DNA of 35,569 nucleotides, taken from Bryobacterales bacterium. GTDB taxonomy: Bacteria > Acidobacteriota > Terriglobia > Bryobacterales > Bryobacteraceae. This document shows, in pieces, positions 19,462 to 28,740 of the stretch. The notes below the pieces were generated by a model, which made no database searches, was not told the DNA's origin, and was given only the letters and a program-made list of their open reading frames with translations. The position numbers were made by a program, and so were the translations under genes. How positions within the stretch are numbered: position 1 is the first letter of the stretch; each line of letters begins with the position of its first letter. The stretch spans positions 8,418-43,986 of the forward strand of contig PLDO01000596.1 of the NCBI GenBank assembly GCA_003136215.1. Reading direction: 5' to 3'.

Positions 19462-19494
19462 ATGGCCCGGCTACCTTTTGAGGCGTCGGGCCAT
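19462..19494 (+). terminator. Candidate intrinsic terminator hairpin after the PEP-CTERM gene
   Basis: ATGGCCCG…CGGGCCAT 8-bp stem followed by ccgtttatt. Confidence 0.4.
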
Positions 19495-19747
19495 CCGTTT
19501 ATTACTGCTCCTCCCGCGCCCGTGCGCCACTCTCTTTGGCTCACTCCGATCACCCTCCACTCCACTGGGCTGGCGAGATTCGTGCCGTACATCCGCCCTT
19601 CTTGGGAAACCTCCGTTTGCAGGCAAGCACTTTTTTATTGAACAATGAGGCTGGAGGCGGGAGCGAAGCAGCCCCCGCTAAGGTTCCCTTTCTTGGTCAG
19701 ATTCTTGAGTTCCGGAACGGGCCCAGGCGAGGGGGGCTGCTGCCGTC

Positions 19748-21421
19748 ATGTTCTTTGCCTGGGTACAGCGCGGAAACTCCCGAACTGCGGTGCCCTCGGT
19801 CGCCCGTCAGTATAGGAGTGCCCTTACGGACCCACAGGGGCAGCACCGCCGCAGCGGCACCTGCGGTGCGCAGGCGCCGCAAACTTGCGCGTTTTCCGGT
19901 GATGGAGGACTCGCCACCAGCGCGAACCTCTGCAATCCGGCACAGCTCGCCTTCGACAAAGCAGACGGCTTATGGGTCGCCGATTTTGGCAACGCCCGCG
20001 TACGAAGGATCTCGCCTGAGGGCATCATCGCCACAGTGGCTGGAAGCGGGCAACCTGTTCCCGCCGGGCAAACCGGTGGCGCCATCAGCTACTCCCCCGC
20101 GAATCCATTTTCGAGCGGCGACGGAGGCCCAGCCATCCACGCGACATTCGACCGGGTAGGGGGAGCCACATTCGATGCCGCGGGGAACTTGTATGTGAGC
20201 GACTCTGGAGGGAATCGCATCCGTAAGATCGCTCCCGATGGGACCATCGGCACATTTGCAGGAACCGGCCAAGCCGGATATTCGGGTGATGGCGGGCCCG
20301 CGCTGCAAGCAACTCTTTTCGGTGCAGGGCCCCTCGCAGTGGACCCAAAGGGCGACCTCTATGTAATCACCGGCGACAGCCGCGTTCGCAAGATCGCTGC
20401 GGACGGGACCATCCATCTGGTTGCGGGTACCGGGACTGGCGTGGGCCTCGATCGCGCGCAGGGCGACGGTGGTCCGGCAGTCAACGCGACTCTCAACGAG
20501 CCCGGCGGCGTGGCATTCGACGACCAAGGCAATACCTACATCGCGGATACTTCCAACGCCCGCTTGCGCAAGATCGACGCCAGCGGCATCATCACCACCA
20601 TTGTCGGACCCGGACAACAGGGCACGGATTACTACAATGCGGTTGCGATCGATCCTCAGGGAAACATTTTTCTGGCGTGGACTCATGCAGCCTTGTACCC
20701 CGCGGTTGCTACCAATGCAGTCTCAGGAATGGTACTCCGGGTGAACCCCGGCGGAACTCTGAGCCGGGTTGTGGGAAATGGACAGCCGTGCACGGGCGGA
20801 CCGGGGAACACGCAGTTCGCCTTCGACGGCATGCCCGCTTCAGACGCTCAGTTGTGCGAGGTTCGGTCCATCATGATCGACAAAGATGGCGTCATGTATC
20901 TCCCTTACGGATCGCAGATACTGCGCGTGACTACCGATGGAATCATCCATACGGTAGCCGGCAACGCTCTCGCGACGGCAATCGGCGACGGCGGCCCGGT
21001 TCTCGATGCCGGCCTGAACGCCATTAGCCCGGGAACGCCAACGTTCGACTCGAACGGGAACATGGTGATTCCGGAACCTGGCCTCGATCGAATTCGGGAT
21101 GTGACCGCGACGGCGTATCGGCTCACGCTGTCGCTGGATGACCCCAACTCGAGGGCCTCTCAGCCACAGACTTGGCTTATCGCGACATCGGCGAATTTCC
21201 TTGAGCCGTTTCCCTACGCCGTCCGCGTGAGCACTGATGATGGCGGCTCCTGGCTCAGCGTGAACCGCTTGACCGGCCTCGTTGGGGAGCCGATCACGGT
21301 GAGTGTCAATCCGGCCGGTTTGGTTTCCGGCTCCTATCACGGCACAGTTTCGGTAATTGCCGAAGGCGGAGTGTCCCAGCAGGTGAATGTTCCGGTCACT
21401 TTGTCCCTACCATCGCAGTGA
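19748..21421 (+). CDS. NHL-repeat beta-propeller protein with C-terminal Ig/BACON-like domain; 5' end looks truncated
   Basis: Repeated GDGGPA…LDAAGNLYVSDSGGNRIRKIAPDGTIGTFAGTG units; C-term SGSYHGTVSVIAEGGVSQQVNVPVTL. No recognisable signal peptide. Confidence 0.8.
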   Translation: MFFAWVQRGNSRTAVPSVARQYRSALTDPQGQHRRSGTCGAQAPQTCAFSGDGGLATSANLCNPAQLAFDKADGLWVADFGNARVRRISPEGIIATVAGSGQPVPAGQTGGAISYSPANPFSSGDGGPAIHATFDRVGGATFDAAGNLYVSDSGGNRIRKIAPDGTIGTFAGTGQAGYSGDGGPALQATLFGAGPLAVDPKGDLYVITGDSRVRKIAADGTIHLVAGTGTGVGLDRAQGDGGPAVNATLNEPGGVAFDDQGNTYIADTSNARLRKIDASGIITTIVGPGQQGTDYYNAVAIDPQGNIFLAWTHAALYPAVATNAVSGMVLRVNPGGTLSRVVGNGQPCTGGPGNTQFAFDGMPASDAQLCEVRSIMIDKDGVMYLPYGSQILRVTTDGIIHTVAGNALATAIGDGGPVLDAGLNAISPGTPTFDSNGNMVIPEPGLDRIRDVTATAYRLTLSLDDPNSRASQPQTWLIATSANFLEPFPYAVRVSTDDGGSWLSVNRLTGLVGEPITVSVNPAGLVSGSYHGTVSVIAEGGVSQQVNVPVTLSLPSQ

Positions 21422-21526
21422 CCAAAACGGCCACTTTTGCTCTCCCTCTCCCGCTGAACCGGCTGGGCTGGGCCGTCCGCCAACGCGCCTGGGAGGCGGC
21501 CCGCGGGGAACTGTGCTAAAAGAAAC

Positions 21527-22549
21527 GTGATGCGACAGGCGGTCATGACCATGCCCGGCACCATCGAGTTCCGGCAGGTCCCCAAGCCCGTCCCGGGCAA
21601 TGACGAAGTGCTGGTGCGCGTCAGGCGGATCGGCGTGTGCGGCTCGGATATCCACGTCTATCACGGCCGGCACCCCTACACCACGTATCCCGTGGTCCAA
21701 GGCCACGAGGTTGCCGGAACCGTGGATTCGATGGGGGCCGGGGTACGCGGATTCGCCGCCGGCGACCGCGTCGTCATCATGCCCCAGGTTACTTGCGGCG
21801 CCTGCTACGCGTGCCGCCAGGGCATGTATCACATTTGCGACCATCTCCGCGTGATGGGTTTTCAAACCGGCGGCGCCGCCCAGGAGTATTTTCCGGTGAG
21901 CGCTGCCATGACACTGAAAATCCCCGAGCCTGTCGGTCTGGACCAGGCCGCGATGATCGAGCCGCTGGCGGTCGCGGTGCACGCGCTTTCCAGGTTCGGC
22001 GAGGTTCGGGGAAAATCCGTGGCGGTGCTCGGCGCGGGAACCATCGGCAACCTGACGGCGCAGGCGGCGCGCGCCTCGGGCGCAAAGCGCATCCTCATCA
22101 CCGATGTCAGCGAGTACCGGCTCGAAAAGGCGCGCAGGGTTGGTTTCCCGCTAGTGGTCGACCGGCGGCACGAGGAACTCGGCGAGGCTTGGAAGGCCTT
22201 CGGCCCGGACGGTGCAGATGTGATTCTGGAGTGCGCGGGATCGCCGGAAGCGATGGCCGATGCCATACGGCACGCGCGCAAAGGATCGACGGTGGTGGTG
22301 GTGGGAGTCTTCGCGACGCCGCCGGCGGTGGACATGGGCCTGGTGCAAGACCGCGAACTGCTCCTGGCGGGCTCCCTGATGTACCGGAAGAACGACTACG
22401 AGGCGGCAATCGCCATGGCGGCCTCCGGCGTCATCGACTTCGACGAATTGATTACCCACCGCTTCGCGTTCGAAGACTATCCGGCGGCCTACCAGACGAT
22501 CGACGAAGCCCGTGGGAATATCATGAAGGTGATCATCGCGTTGGATTAG
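21527..22549 (+). CDS. Zinc-dependent alcohol/polyol dehydrogenase (MDR family)
   Basis: RIGVCGSDIHVYHGRHPYTTYPVVQGHEVAGTVDSMGAGVRGFAAGDRVVIMPQVTCGACYACRQGMYHICDHLRVMGF; Rossmann VAVLGAGTIGNLTAQAA. Confidence 0.92.
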   Translation: MMRQAVMTMPGTIEFRQVPKPVPGNDEVLVRVRRIGVCGSDIHVYHGRHPYTTYPVVQGHEVAGTVDSMGAGVRGFAAGDRVVIMPQVTCGACYACRQGMYHICDHLRVMGFQTGGAAQEYFPVSAAMTLKIPEPVGLDQAAMIEPLAVAVHALSRFGEVRGKSVAVLGAGTIGNLTAQAARASGAKRILITDVSEYRLEKARRVGFPLVVDRRHEELGEAWKAFGPDGADVILECAGSPEAMADAIRHARKGSTVVVVGVFATPPAVDMGLVQDRELLLAGSLMYRKNDYEAAIAMAASGVIDFDELITHRFAFEDYPAAYQTIDEARGNIMKVIIALD

Positions 22550-22575
22550 TCCGCTTGCCGCGGAAGGAGGATTCT

Positions 22576-23619
22576 CTGAACACAAGACATGGGGCATGGG
22601 CCATCGCGGCCGCGGTGGCGTTGGGCACGGCGGTCCTGGCGGGCTGTGGAGCCCCAACCCCGCCGGCTGCTTCCCGGACGGCGCTCCCCGCGGCAACCGG
22701 AGCGGCCGCGCCCAAAGCGGCCAAGGAGATCACCATCGGCCTCTCCATGTATACCCTCGCCGCCCCGTATTTCGCGGCTCAGACCAATGCCGTGAAGAAG
22801 AAGGCCGCGGAAATGGGAGTCAAGGCCGTGATCGCCACCGAAGCCCACGACGACATGAACAAGCAACTGGCGGATGTCGAGGACCTGCTGTCCAAGAATA
22901 TCGATGTCCTGATTCTGAACCCCAAGGACCCCAAGGGGCTGGTCCCCGCGACCAAGGCGGCCGCCCGGGCGGGCATCCCGGTGATCGTCATCGACAGCTC
23001 CATCGATCCCTCGGCCGACTACGTGACCACCGTGCAGTCCAACAACCTGGCCAATGGCGAGCTGGTTGGCGAATGGCTTGCGTCCCGCATGAAGGGCCAG
23101 CCAATCCGCATGGCCCTGTTGAGCGGCACCCAGGGCAATCCCGTCGGCAAGGAACGCCGCCAGGGCGTCTTCCGCGGCATTATCGAGCAGCAGCTTCGCG
23201 ACAGTAATAAATCGGGTTTCGAGATCCTCACCCAGGGTTGGGGCAACTGGACGCACGAAGGCGGACTGAAGGCCATGGAGGACATCCTGGTGGCCCGGCC
23301 GGACGCCAACGTGCTGCTGTGCGAAAACGACAGCATGTGTCTCGGCGCGCTCAAGGCCATCACCGAGGCCGGCCGGAAGGGCCAGATCCTGGTGGCCGCC
23401 GCGGCCGATGGTCAGAAGGAGGCTTACGAAGCCATCCGCAGAGGCGAGTACGGCGCAACTGGGCTGAACGATCCCGCGCTGGTGGGGGGCACCGCGGTGG
23501 AGATCGCCCTCGGGTACCTGGCGGGGCGCCGCGATTTCCCGAAAATCTATTACACGGAGGCGGCGGCGATCACCAGGCTCAACGTGGACAAGTTCTACCG
23601 TGCGAACTCGGATTTCTGA
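22576..23619 (+). CDS. Sugar ABC transporter substrate-binding lipoprotein (RbsB-like, Peripla_BP_4)
   Basis: LNTRHGAWAIAAAVALGTAVLAGCGAP lipobox; EITIGLSMYTLAAPYFAAQTNAVKKKAAEMGVKAVIATEAHDDMNKQLADVEDLLSKNIDVLILNP. Apparent CTG start 5 nt after AAGGAGG. Confidence 0.9.
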   Translation: MNTRHGAWAIAAAVALGTAVLAGCGAPTPPAASRTALPAATGAAAPKAAKEITIGLSMYTLAAPYFAAQTNAVKKKAAEMGVKAVIATEAHDDMNKQLADVEDLLSKNIDVLILNPKDPKGLVPATKAAARAGIPVIVIDSSIDPSADYVTTVQSNNLANGELVGEWLASRMKGQPIRMALLSGTQGNPVGKERRQGVFRGIIEQQLRDSNKSGFEILTQGWGNWTHEGGLKAMEDILVARPDANVLLCENDSMCLGALKAITEAGRKGQILVAAAADGQKEAYEAIRRGEYGATGLNDPALVGGTAVEIALGYLAGRRDFPKIYYTEAAAITRLNVDKFYRANSDF

Positions 23620-23621
23620 CC

Positions 23622-25139
23622 GTGGCGCCTGAGACCTATCGTGTCGAGATCGCCGGCGTGAGCAAGTCGTTTCGGGCGGTCCAGGCATTGAAGGATGTGT
23701 CTCTCAATGTCCGGCCGGGAGAAATCCACGCCCTGGTGGGCGAGAACGGCGCCGGCAAGTCCACCTTGATGAACATCCTCTCGGGCGTTCTCCGCAAGGA
23801 TAGCGGCACCATCCGGATGGACGGCAGCGCCGTGGAGATCCCCGACCCGCGCGCGGGCCGCCAGCTCGGAATCGGCATCATTCACCAGGAACTGGCGCTG
23901 GTTCCCTCTCTCACCGTTGCCGAGAACATTTTCATCAGCCGTTTGTCGCGCCGCTTTGGCCTGGTGGACTGGCGCGGCCTGAACCGCCGCGCCGGAGAAC
24001 TGCTGGCACGAACCGGATTCCCCGAAATCGATCCGCGCGCCACGGTGGCGAGTCTTGGCGTGGCCTACCGTCAGATCGTCGAGATCGCGAAAGGGCTATC
24101 GGAGAATGTGAGGGTTCTGATACTGGACGAGCCGACTTCCGTACTGGCGCCCCAGGAAGTAGAGAGCCTCTTCGCGGCGCTCCGCATCCTGCGGGAACAG
24201 GGAGTCGGACTGGTATACATCAGCCATCGTCTGGACGAGATATTCCGTATTGCGGACCGCATCACGGTGCTCAAGGATGGCGCCGTGGTGCGCACCGTCC
24301 TGCCTTCGGAAATCACACCCGGCGATCTGATCGGCCTGATGATCGGGCGCACGCTGACCGCGATGTTCCCGAGCCGCGGCTCCCGTGCCGGCGTTGAGGT
24401 GCTCCGCGTCGACGCCTTGAGCCGCGGCGGAAAGGTCCGGGACGTTTCCTTTGTCGTGAGGGCGGGGGAAATCGTCGGGATCGCGGGATTGGTGGGCAGC
24501 GGCCGCACGGAGATCCTCCGGACCATTTTCGGCGCCGATCCGAAAGACAGCGGGACAATCTCGGTGGGTGGCCGCCGGTTGCGCATCCACTCGCCGCGGG
24601 ATGCGGTCCGCAACGGCATCGCGCTGGTGCCGGAGAGCAGGAAAGACCATGGCGTCATCCTCAGTATGTCGATCCGCAAGAATATCACCCTGCCCAGCGT
24701 CGGCCGGATGGCGGGCGCTCTCGGGATCATCCGGCAGCGCAAGGAAAGAAGCGTCGCGCAGACGCTGGCCGGCAGGTTGCGGATCAAGGCCCGGAACATC
24801 GACGCGGAGGTGGCCGACCTGAGCGGGGGCAATCAGCAGAAGGTGGTTTTGGCCAAGTGGCTCGGCACCGATTGCCGGGTTCTGCTGCTGGATGAACCTA
24901 CCCGCGGCGTGGATGTTGGGGCCAAGGCGGAACTCTACAGCCTCATCGCGGATCTGGCCGGCGCCGGCATGGCGATCGTCATGGTCTCCTCCGAGATGAT
25001 GGAGATGATCGGGCTGTGCGACCGGGTGGCCGTCGTCAGCCAGGGCAGGATTGCGGGCGTGCTGGAAGGCGCCGCGATTACCGAAGAAAACATCATGCGG
25101 CTGGCAGTCCGCAGGTCCGGATGTGGAGGAGGCGGGTGA
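23622..25139 (+). CDS. Sugar ABC transporter ATP-binding protein with two ABC domains (RbsA/MglA-like)
   Basis: GTG start at 23622; GENGAGKSTLMNILSGV and second-domain GLVGSGRTEILRTIFG, LSGGNQQKVVLAKWLGTDCRVLLLDEPTRGVDVGAK. Confidence 0.93.
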   Translation: MAPETYRVEIAGVSKSFRAVQALKDVSLNVRPGEIHALVGENGAGKSTLMNILSGVLRKDSGTIRMDGSAVEIPDPRAGRQLGIGIIHQELALVPSLTVAENIFISRLSRRFGLVDWRGLNRRAGELLARTGFPEIDPRATVASLGVAYRQIVEIAKGLSENVRVLILDEPTSVLAPQEVESLFAALRILREQGVGLVYISHRLDEIFRIADRITVLKDGAVVRTVLPSEITPGDLIGLMIGRTLTAMFPSRGSRAGVEVLRVDALSRGGKVRDVSFVVRAGEIVGIAGLVGSGRTEILRTIFGADPKDSGTISVGGRRLRIHSPRDAVRNGIALVPESRKDHGVILSMSIRKNITLPSVGRMAGALGIIRQRKERSVAQTLAGRLRIKARNIDAEVADLSGGNQQKVVLAKWLGTDCRVLLLDEPTRGVDVGAKAELYSLIADLAGAGMAIVMVSSEMMEMIGLCDRVAVVSQGRIAGVLEGAAITEENIMRLAVRRSGCGGGG

Positions 25140-26092
25140 TGGAACGGCGGATACGTCGGGAGAGCCTCATTCACCTGGTGCTGGAGTACAACACGGTCCT
25201 CATATTCCTGGCAATGCTCGTGCTTGCGGCATCGCTGTCGGATGTTTTCTTCAGCCGGAACAACATCTTCAATCTCCTGCGGCAGGTCGCCGGGCTGGCG
25301 GGGATGGGCCTGGGCATGCTGCTGGTGATTCTGACGGCGGGCATCGATCTGTCCGTCGGTTCCGTGGCGGCGCTGGCAAGCGTCATGGTGGCTTATTTGC
25401 TTGGCGTAACAGGCCTCGGGTTCGCGCTGGTGCTGACCGTCGCCATCGGTTCGCTGTGCGGCGCCGTGTCCGGCTATCTGGTGGCGGCGAGAAATATGGC
25501 GCCGTTCGTCGCCACCCTTGCCATGATGACCATTGCCAGGGGCTTCGCCTTCATCGTCTCCAAAGGATCTCCGATTATCATCGCCGATCCGAGATTGAAC
25601 AGTTTCGGGTCCGCCTATTGGCTGGGGGTTCCGACGCCGGTCTTCGTCATGGTTGTCATTTTTGGATTGGTGGCGTTTCTCCTGCGATTCACGGTGTTTG
25701 GAAGAATCGTGACAGCCATCGGGAGCAACGAGGCCGCGGTCAGGCTGGCGGGGATTCGGACCGGTTGGTACAAGTTTGCCGTCTATTGCATTTCCGGCGC
25801 CTTCTGCGCCATCGCCGGGATCATCAGCACGAGCCGCACCGGCGTCGGATCGCCGATCGTCGGAACGGGCGCCGAGTTGGATGCCATCGCCGCCGTGGTG
25901 ATCGGCGGAGCGAGCCTCGCCGGCGGCAAAGGAACCGCCTTTCAGACTCTGTTGGGCGTGCTCATTCTCGGCATCATCGGCAACATCATGAACCTGATGA
26001 ACATCCCGGGCTATCCACAACAGGTCGTCAAGGGCCTGATCATCATTTGTGCCGTGCTGCTTCAGGGATGGCGGCGCAATTCGGAAGCTTGA
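25139..26092 (+). CDS. Sugar ABC transporter permease (RbsC-like)
   Basis: GLAGMGLGMLLVILTAGIDLSVGSVAALASVM; ATG overlaps ATPase stop by 1 nt. Confidence 0.92.
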   Translation: MERRIRRESLIHLVLEYNTVLIFLAMLVLAASLSDVFFSRNNIFNLLRQVAGLAGMGLGMLLVILTAGIDLSVGSVAALASVMVAYLLGVTGLGFALVLTVAIGSLCGAVSGYLVAARNMAPFVATLAMMTIARGFAFIVSKGSPIIIADPRLNSFGSAYWLGVPTPVFVMVVIFGLVAFLLRFTVFGRIVTAIGSNEAAVRLAGIRTGWYKFAVYCISGAFCAIAGIISTSRTGVGSPIVGTGAELDAIAAVVIGGASLAGGKGTAFQTLLGVLILGIIGNIMNLMNIPGYPQQVVKGLIIICAVLLQGWRRNSEA

Positions 26093-26294
26093 GGCAACGC
26101 TATCCCCGCCGCTAGTTCTGCGTGAAGCGCAACCGCGCGGCGCTTCCGTTGGAGATCCTCGGCCAGCAGCAGGAGGATCGGACGACAATCCTGCTTTGGA
26201 GAGTTAGCTCAGCCGCGGCGCGTCACACCGCCTCCGGCAGCCCATTTCGATTATCCACGAACGCCGCTTCATCCTGATCCGGCACGTTCAGGTT

Positions 26295-26401
26295 CTAAGG
26301 GTGGCGGGGCGGCTGCGTGGATTCCGCGTAAGCCTGAATCACCTGGCTTACCGGCCGGTTTGCGTTACACGGCCGTGGTCCAGCCACATGGCGCGGTCAC
26401 A
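26295..26401 (-). pseudogene. Relic of a Wzt-like ABC ATPase C-terminus
   Basis: Reverse strand reads [17 protein letters not shown] then, frameshifted, VSQVIQAYAESTQPPRHP*; compare CERALWLDHGELVMDGDATEVVSVYEGQ of the intact ATPase at 1194-1934. Confidence 0.7.
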
Positions 26402-26426
26402 GTGGACCCCTAAGGACTGGATCGCG

Positions 26427-26591
26427 TGCGATGGGGACCAGCCAGAACAACACCGTATTGATGGATTCGACGATATAGCGCGTATCGCGAACGTACACAT
26501 TTAGCGTGGAGGTAACGAGGGCCAATCCACACACAAAAACGATTTCGAGCAGCCAGAGCAGCGGCAGCCAGAGCCCCTGAACCCGCTCATT
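26427..26591 (-). pseudogene. Relic of a Wzm-like ABC-2 permease
   Basis: Reverse strand reads [55 protein letters not shown]; compare [53 protein letters not shown] in the intact permease at 357-1190. Confidence 0.8.
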
Positions 26592-26896
26592 TTATATACC
26601 GCGTTCGCTGTGTACGCCCGACGGTCAGCTTCCCACCAGCCGACTTCCGGCCCGTGTGGCCCCCCTTTCCGATATGGCGGTTTCCTGCCGGAACGCGTGG
26701 TCAAGACAGGCCTCCATGTTCAGTCGCGGCGCGTTCGCGATCAGAACTTGCCCTGCTCGCCGGAAGCCAGAGGCGGGGCAGTTTTCAATAACCCCGCGCC
26801 ACTTCCGGCCGGATTATGTGGCATTGTTCGACATTTCTTGCCATTATTTCATGGGTTGTTATTTTTAATCGAGGTTGCCGCGCGCGTCCTAGTACC

Positions 26897-26906
26897 TTGA
26901 CCGTAC
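26897..26906 (+). promoter_or_regulatory. TTGACCGTAC element shared with the upstream region of the other PEP-CTERM gene (18650-18659)
   Basis: Identical 11-mer CTTGACCGTAC in both upstream regions. Confidence 0.3.
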
Positions 26907-26982
26907 TCCATTCATTCCAGTTAACTTGCTCTTTGTTTTGGAATTGTGGGATCATTCGTCCAGGTTTGAGGAGAAGACGCAC

Positions 26983-27627
26983 GTGACGAATCGACATTTG
27001 CTTTCGCGGTTGCTCGTTCTTGGCTGTTTGATGGCGTTCCTCGGGTTCGCCGGTACGATCACGAATCCTAGCTTTGAAAGTGGGGACACGTCGGCGGTCG
27101 TCTCGTTCAATGGTCTCGGATATGGTGGACAGTCCGCCGCAACTGCTTGGAATATATGGAACAACACGGCAGGCCTAACCACAACGGAACTCTGCACCGC
27201 CGCAGCTTGCCCCTCTGGCGCCAGTTCTGTGCCGGCGCCCGTTGACGATACTTATGATATCCACATAACGTCTAACGGAACGGGAAATGGAATTTATCAG
27301 ATCCTCCCGGAATCCTACGCGACAACAGCCGGAGTATATTTGAATATCGTGACTGGGTCCGTGCAGGTCGCTGTCATTGGTCCTGACGCGTTTTTCTCTG
27401 AAACCTTCACGTCCAGTGGCTTGGCGACCCTGAGCTTCTCCAGTTCACGCATTGACGAGATTGTTGTGTATGGCCTTGGTAACACTGATGGTATTTCAGA
27501 CTTCTACGCCGACGCAACGACGCTTACTTCGGATTCCAGTGCGCCAGAACCTACAACGCTTCTCCTCGGTTTGGGAGGCCTCCTTACTGTGATTAGCGCT
27601 GCAAGACGCCGCCGTTCGCAATCGTAA
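26983..27627 (+). CDS. PEP-CTERM sorting-domain exported protein
   Basis: GTG at 26983 after GAGGAGA; VTNRHLLSRLLVLGCLMAFLGFAGTITNPSFESG; C-term SAPEPTTLLLGLGGLLTVISAARRRRSQS. Confidence 0.88.
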   Translation: MTNRHLLSRLLVLGCLMAFLGFAGTITNPSFESGDTSAVVSFNGLGYGGQSAATAWNIWNNTAGLTTTELCTAAACPSGASSVPAPVDDTYDIHITSNGTGNGIYQILPESYATTAGVYLNIVTGSVQVAVIGPDAFFSETFTSSGLATLSFSSSRIDEIVVYGLGNTDGISDFYADATTLTSDSSAPEPTTLLLGLGGLLTVISAARRRRSQS

Positions 27628-27695
27628 ACCGAGCAGGACAGACCGTGATCTTTTTGCCCCCCGTTTTCGCCTCGTCCTAAGAATAACCGAGCAAG

Positions 27696-27715
27696 TTGAT
27701 ACATTAAAGTATCAA
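27696..27715. repeat. Perfect inverted repeat TTGATAC-ATTAAA-GTATCAA
   Basis: 7-bp arms, 6-nt loop, between convergent genes. Confidence 0.6.
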
Positions 27716-27959
27716 TTGGTTAGTATTATTTTCATAGAAAAGTGCTCAAACTCCTAATAGTTTTAAAGTTCTTTTTATGTTCCCTCTTAGCAATCGATTG
27801 GCGTCGGCTCGGATGAGAGTGTGGCCCTCTGCCGTGGTTGCTTGCCGTACAAGGGCCTTGTTCGGTGGACAATACGGGAAGCGCGCCTTCAGCGTTATTT
27901 CCGCAAGCAGGGAATTGCCGGAAGGCACCAAGCGTGGGGAGCACTCCCACGCTTCGACC

Positions 27960-28715
27960 TCAAAGCCCCTTGTTTCCAGCGCGACCACCTCTCGCCCTCC
28001 GCTGCCTGCCTCCCCCATGTGAAGACCATGGGAGTGGTCCCGCAAACAACTCCGGACCCTGGTGTCCCAGCAGAGCGACGAGTTCCGGACAGCTCTCGCG
28101 GTACCCATGATGCCGGCGGAAGACATTGCGGGCTTCACGCTTTCTTGCCGGCTCCGATGTCGCGCCATAGGGATCCCGCTCGAAGAGAGCGGCGCGCGCT
28201 TTCTCAAACGGCAGGTTCTCGTCCAGCGTCGGCGGGTTGTTTACGCCTTCATAGCGGAAGCGTGCCGCGGGAAACCGCAGGGCGCGCCGGTGAAGATCGA
28301 AGCGCGGGCCTTTGAATTCCCAGCCCACCACGACGATACGAGCGGGGTAGCCGCCGGTCACCTCTCGAAAGCGGCAGATACCGTAGAGCAAATTCTGCAA
28401 CGAATCGAGCGAGAACTCTTCCGTGGTGGCACGTCCGCGCACCTCCGGATGACCGAACCAGTCGAAGTGGTCGGCGGCCAGCCAATAGCCCTGGCCTTCG
28501 CTGCGCGGACCCGCCGCGGCATCCGTTTGGCCGCCTCCAAAGATGAGCAGGCTATCGGCGTCTTGGGCGGCAATGGCCACGCCGCGCTTCACGTGGTCGC
28601 GGTAGAGTGAGCCTTCTCCCGCTTGAAAGGGCTTCAGGAACCATCCGTCGTCGCGCTCCAGCCGGTCAAAGCGGTAGGGAATCGCGTGGCCTGCCACCAG
28701 CACCAGATTCTTCAT
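27960..28715 (-). CDS. DUF218/YdcF-like protein
   Basis: ATG at 28713-28715: MKNLVLVAGHAIPYRFDRLERDDGWFLKPFQAGEGSLYRDHVKRGVAIAAQDADSLLIFGGGQTD…SEGQGYWLAADHF. Confidence 0.65.
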   Translation of the reverse strand: MKNLVLVAGHAIPYRFDRLERDDGWFLKPFQAGEGSLYRDHVKRGVAIAAQDADSLLIFGGGQTDAAAGPRSEGQGYWLAADHFDWFGHPEVRGRATTEEFSLDSLQNLLYGICRFREVTGGYPARIVVVGWEFKGPRFDLHRRALRFPAARFRYEGVNNPPTLDENLPFEKARAALFERDPYGATSEPARKREARNVFRRHHGYRESCPELVALLGHQGPELFAGPLPWSSHGGGRQRRARGGRAGNKGL

Positions 28716-28740
28716 GACGTGAGGAGTCGGCACACGCACC

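Noticed and set aside
19536-20159. 207-aa plus-strand ORF overlapping the NHL gene
   Set aside because: Different frame from the NHL repeats; Pro/Arg/Ser-rich with no motif.
21637-22575. 5' two-fifths of the 660-aa ORF 21637-23619
   Set aside because: Reads an alternate frame of the dehydrogenase gene; the genuine lipoprotein begins near 22576.
22546-23688. 380-aa minus-strand ORF opposite the sugar-binding protein gene
   Set aside because: Antisense frame of a clearly coding high-GC gene; low-complexity Gly/Arg/Asp/His composition, no motifs.
24935-26188. 417-aa minus-strand ORF opposite the permease gene
   Set aside because: Mirror-frame artefact of the RbsC-like gene; composition (HDDDR-rich) unlike a real protein.
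26592-26900. Additional coding remnant upstream of the permease fossil
   Set aside because: No frame gave a recognisable motif; left unannotated.
27746-28207. 153-aa minus-strand ORF near the DUF218 gene 3' end
   Set aside because: Mostly overlaps DUF218 in another frame and shows no motif I recognise; possible relic but unsupported.
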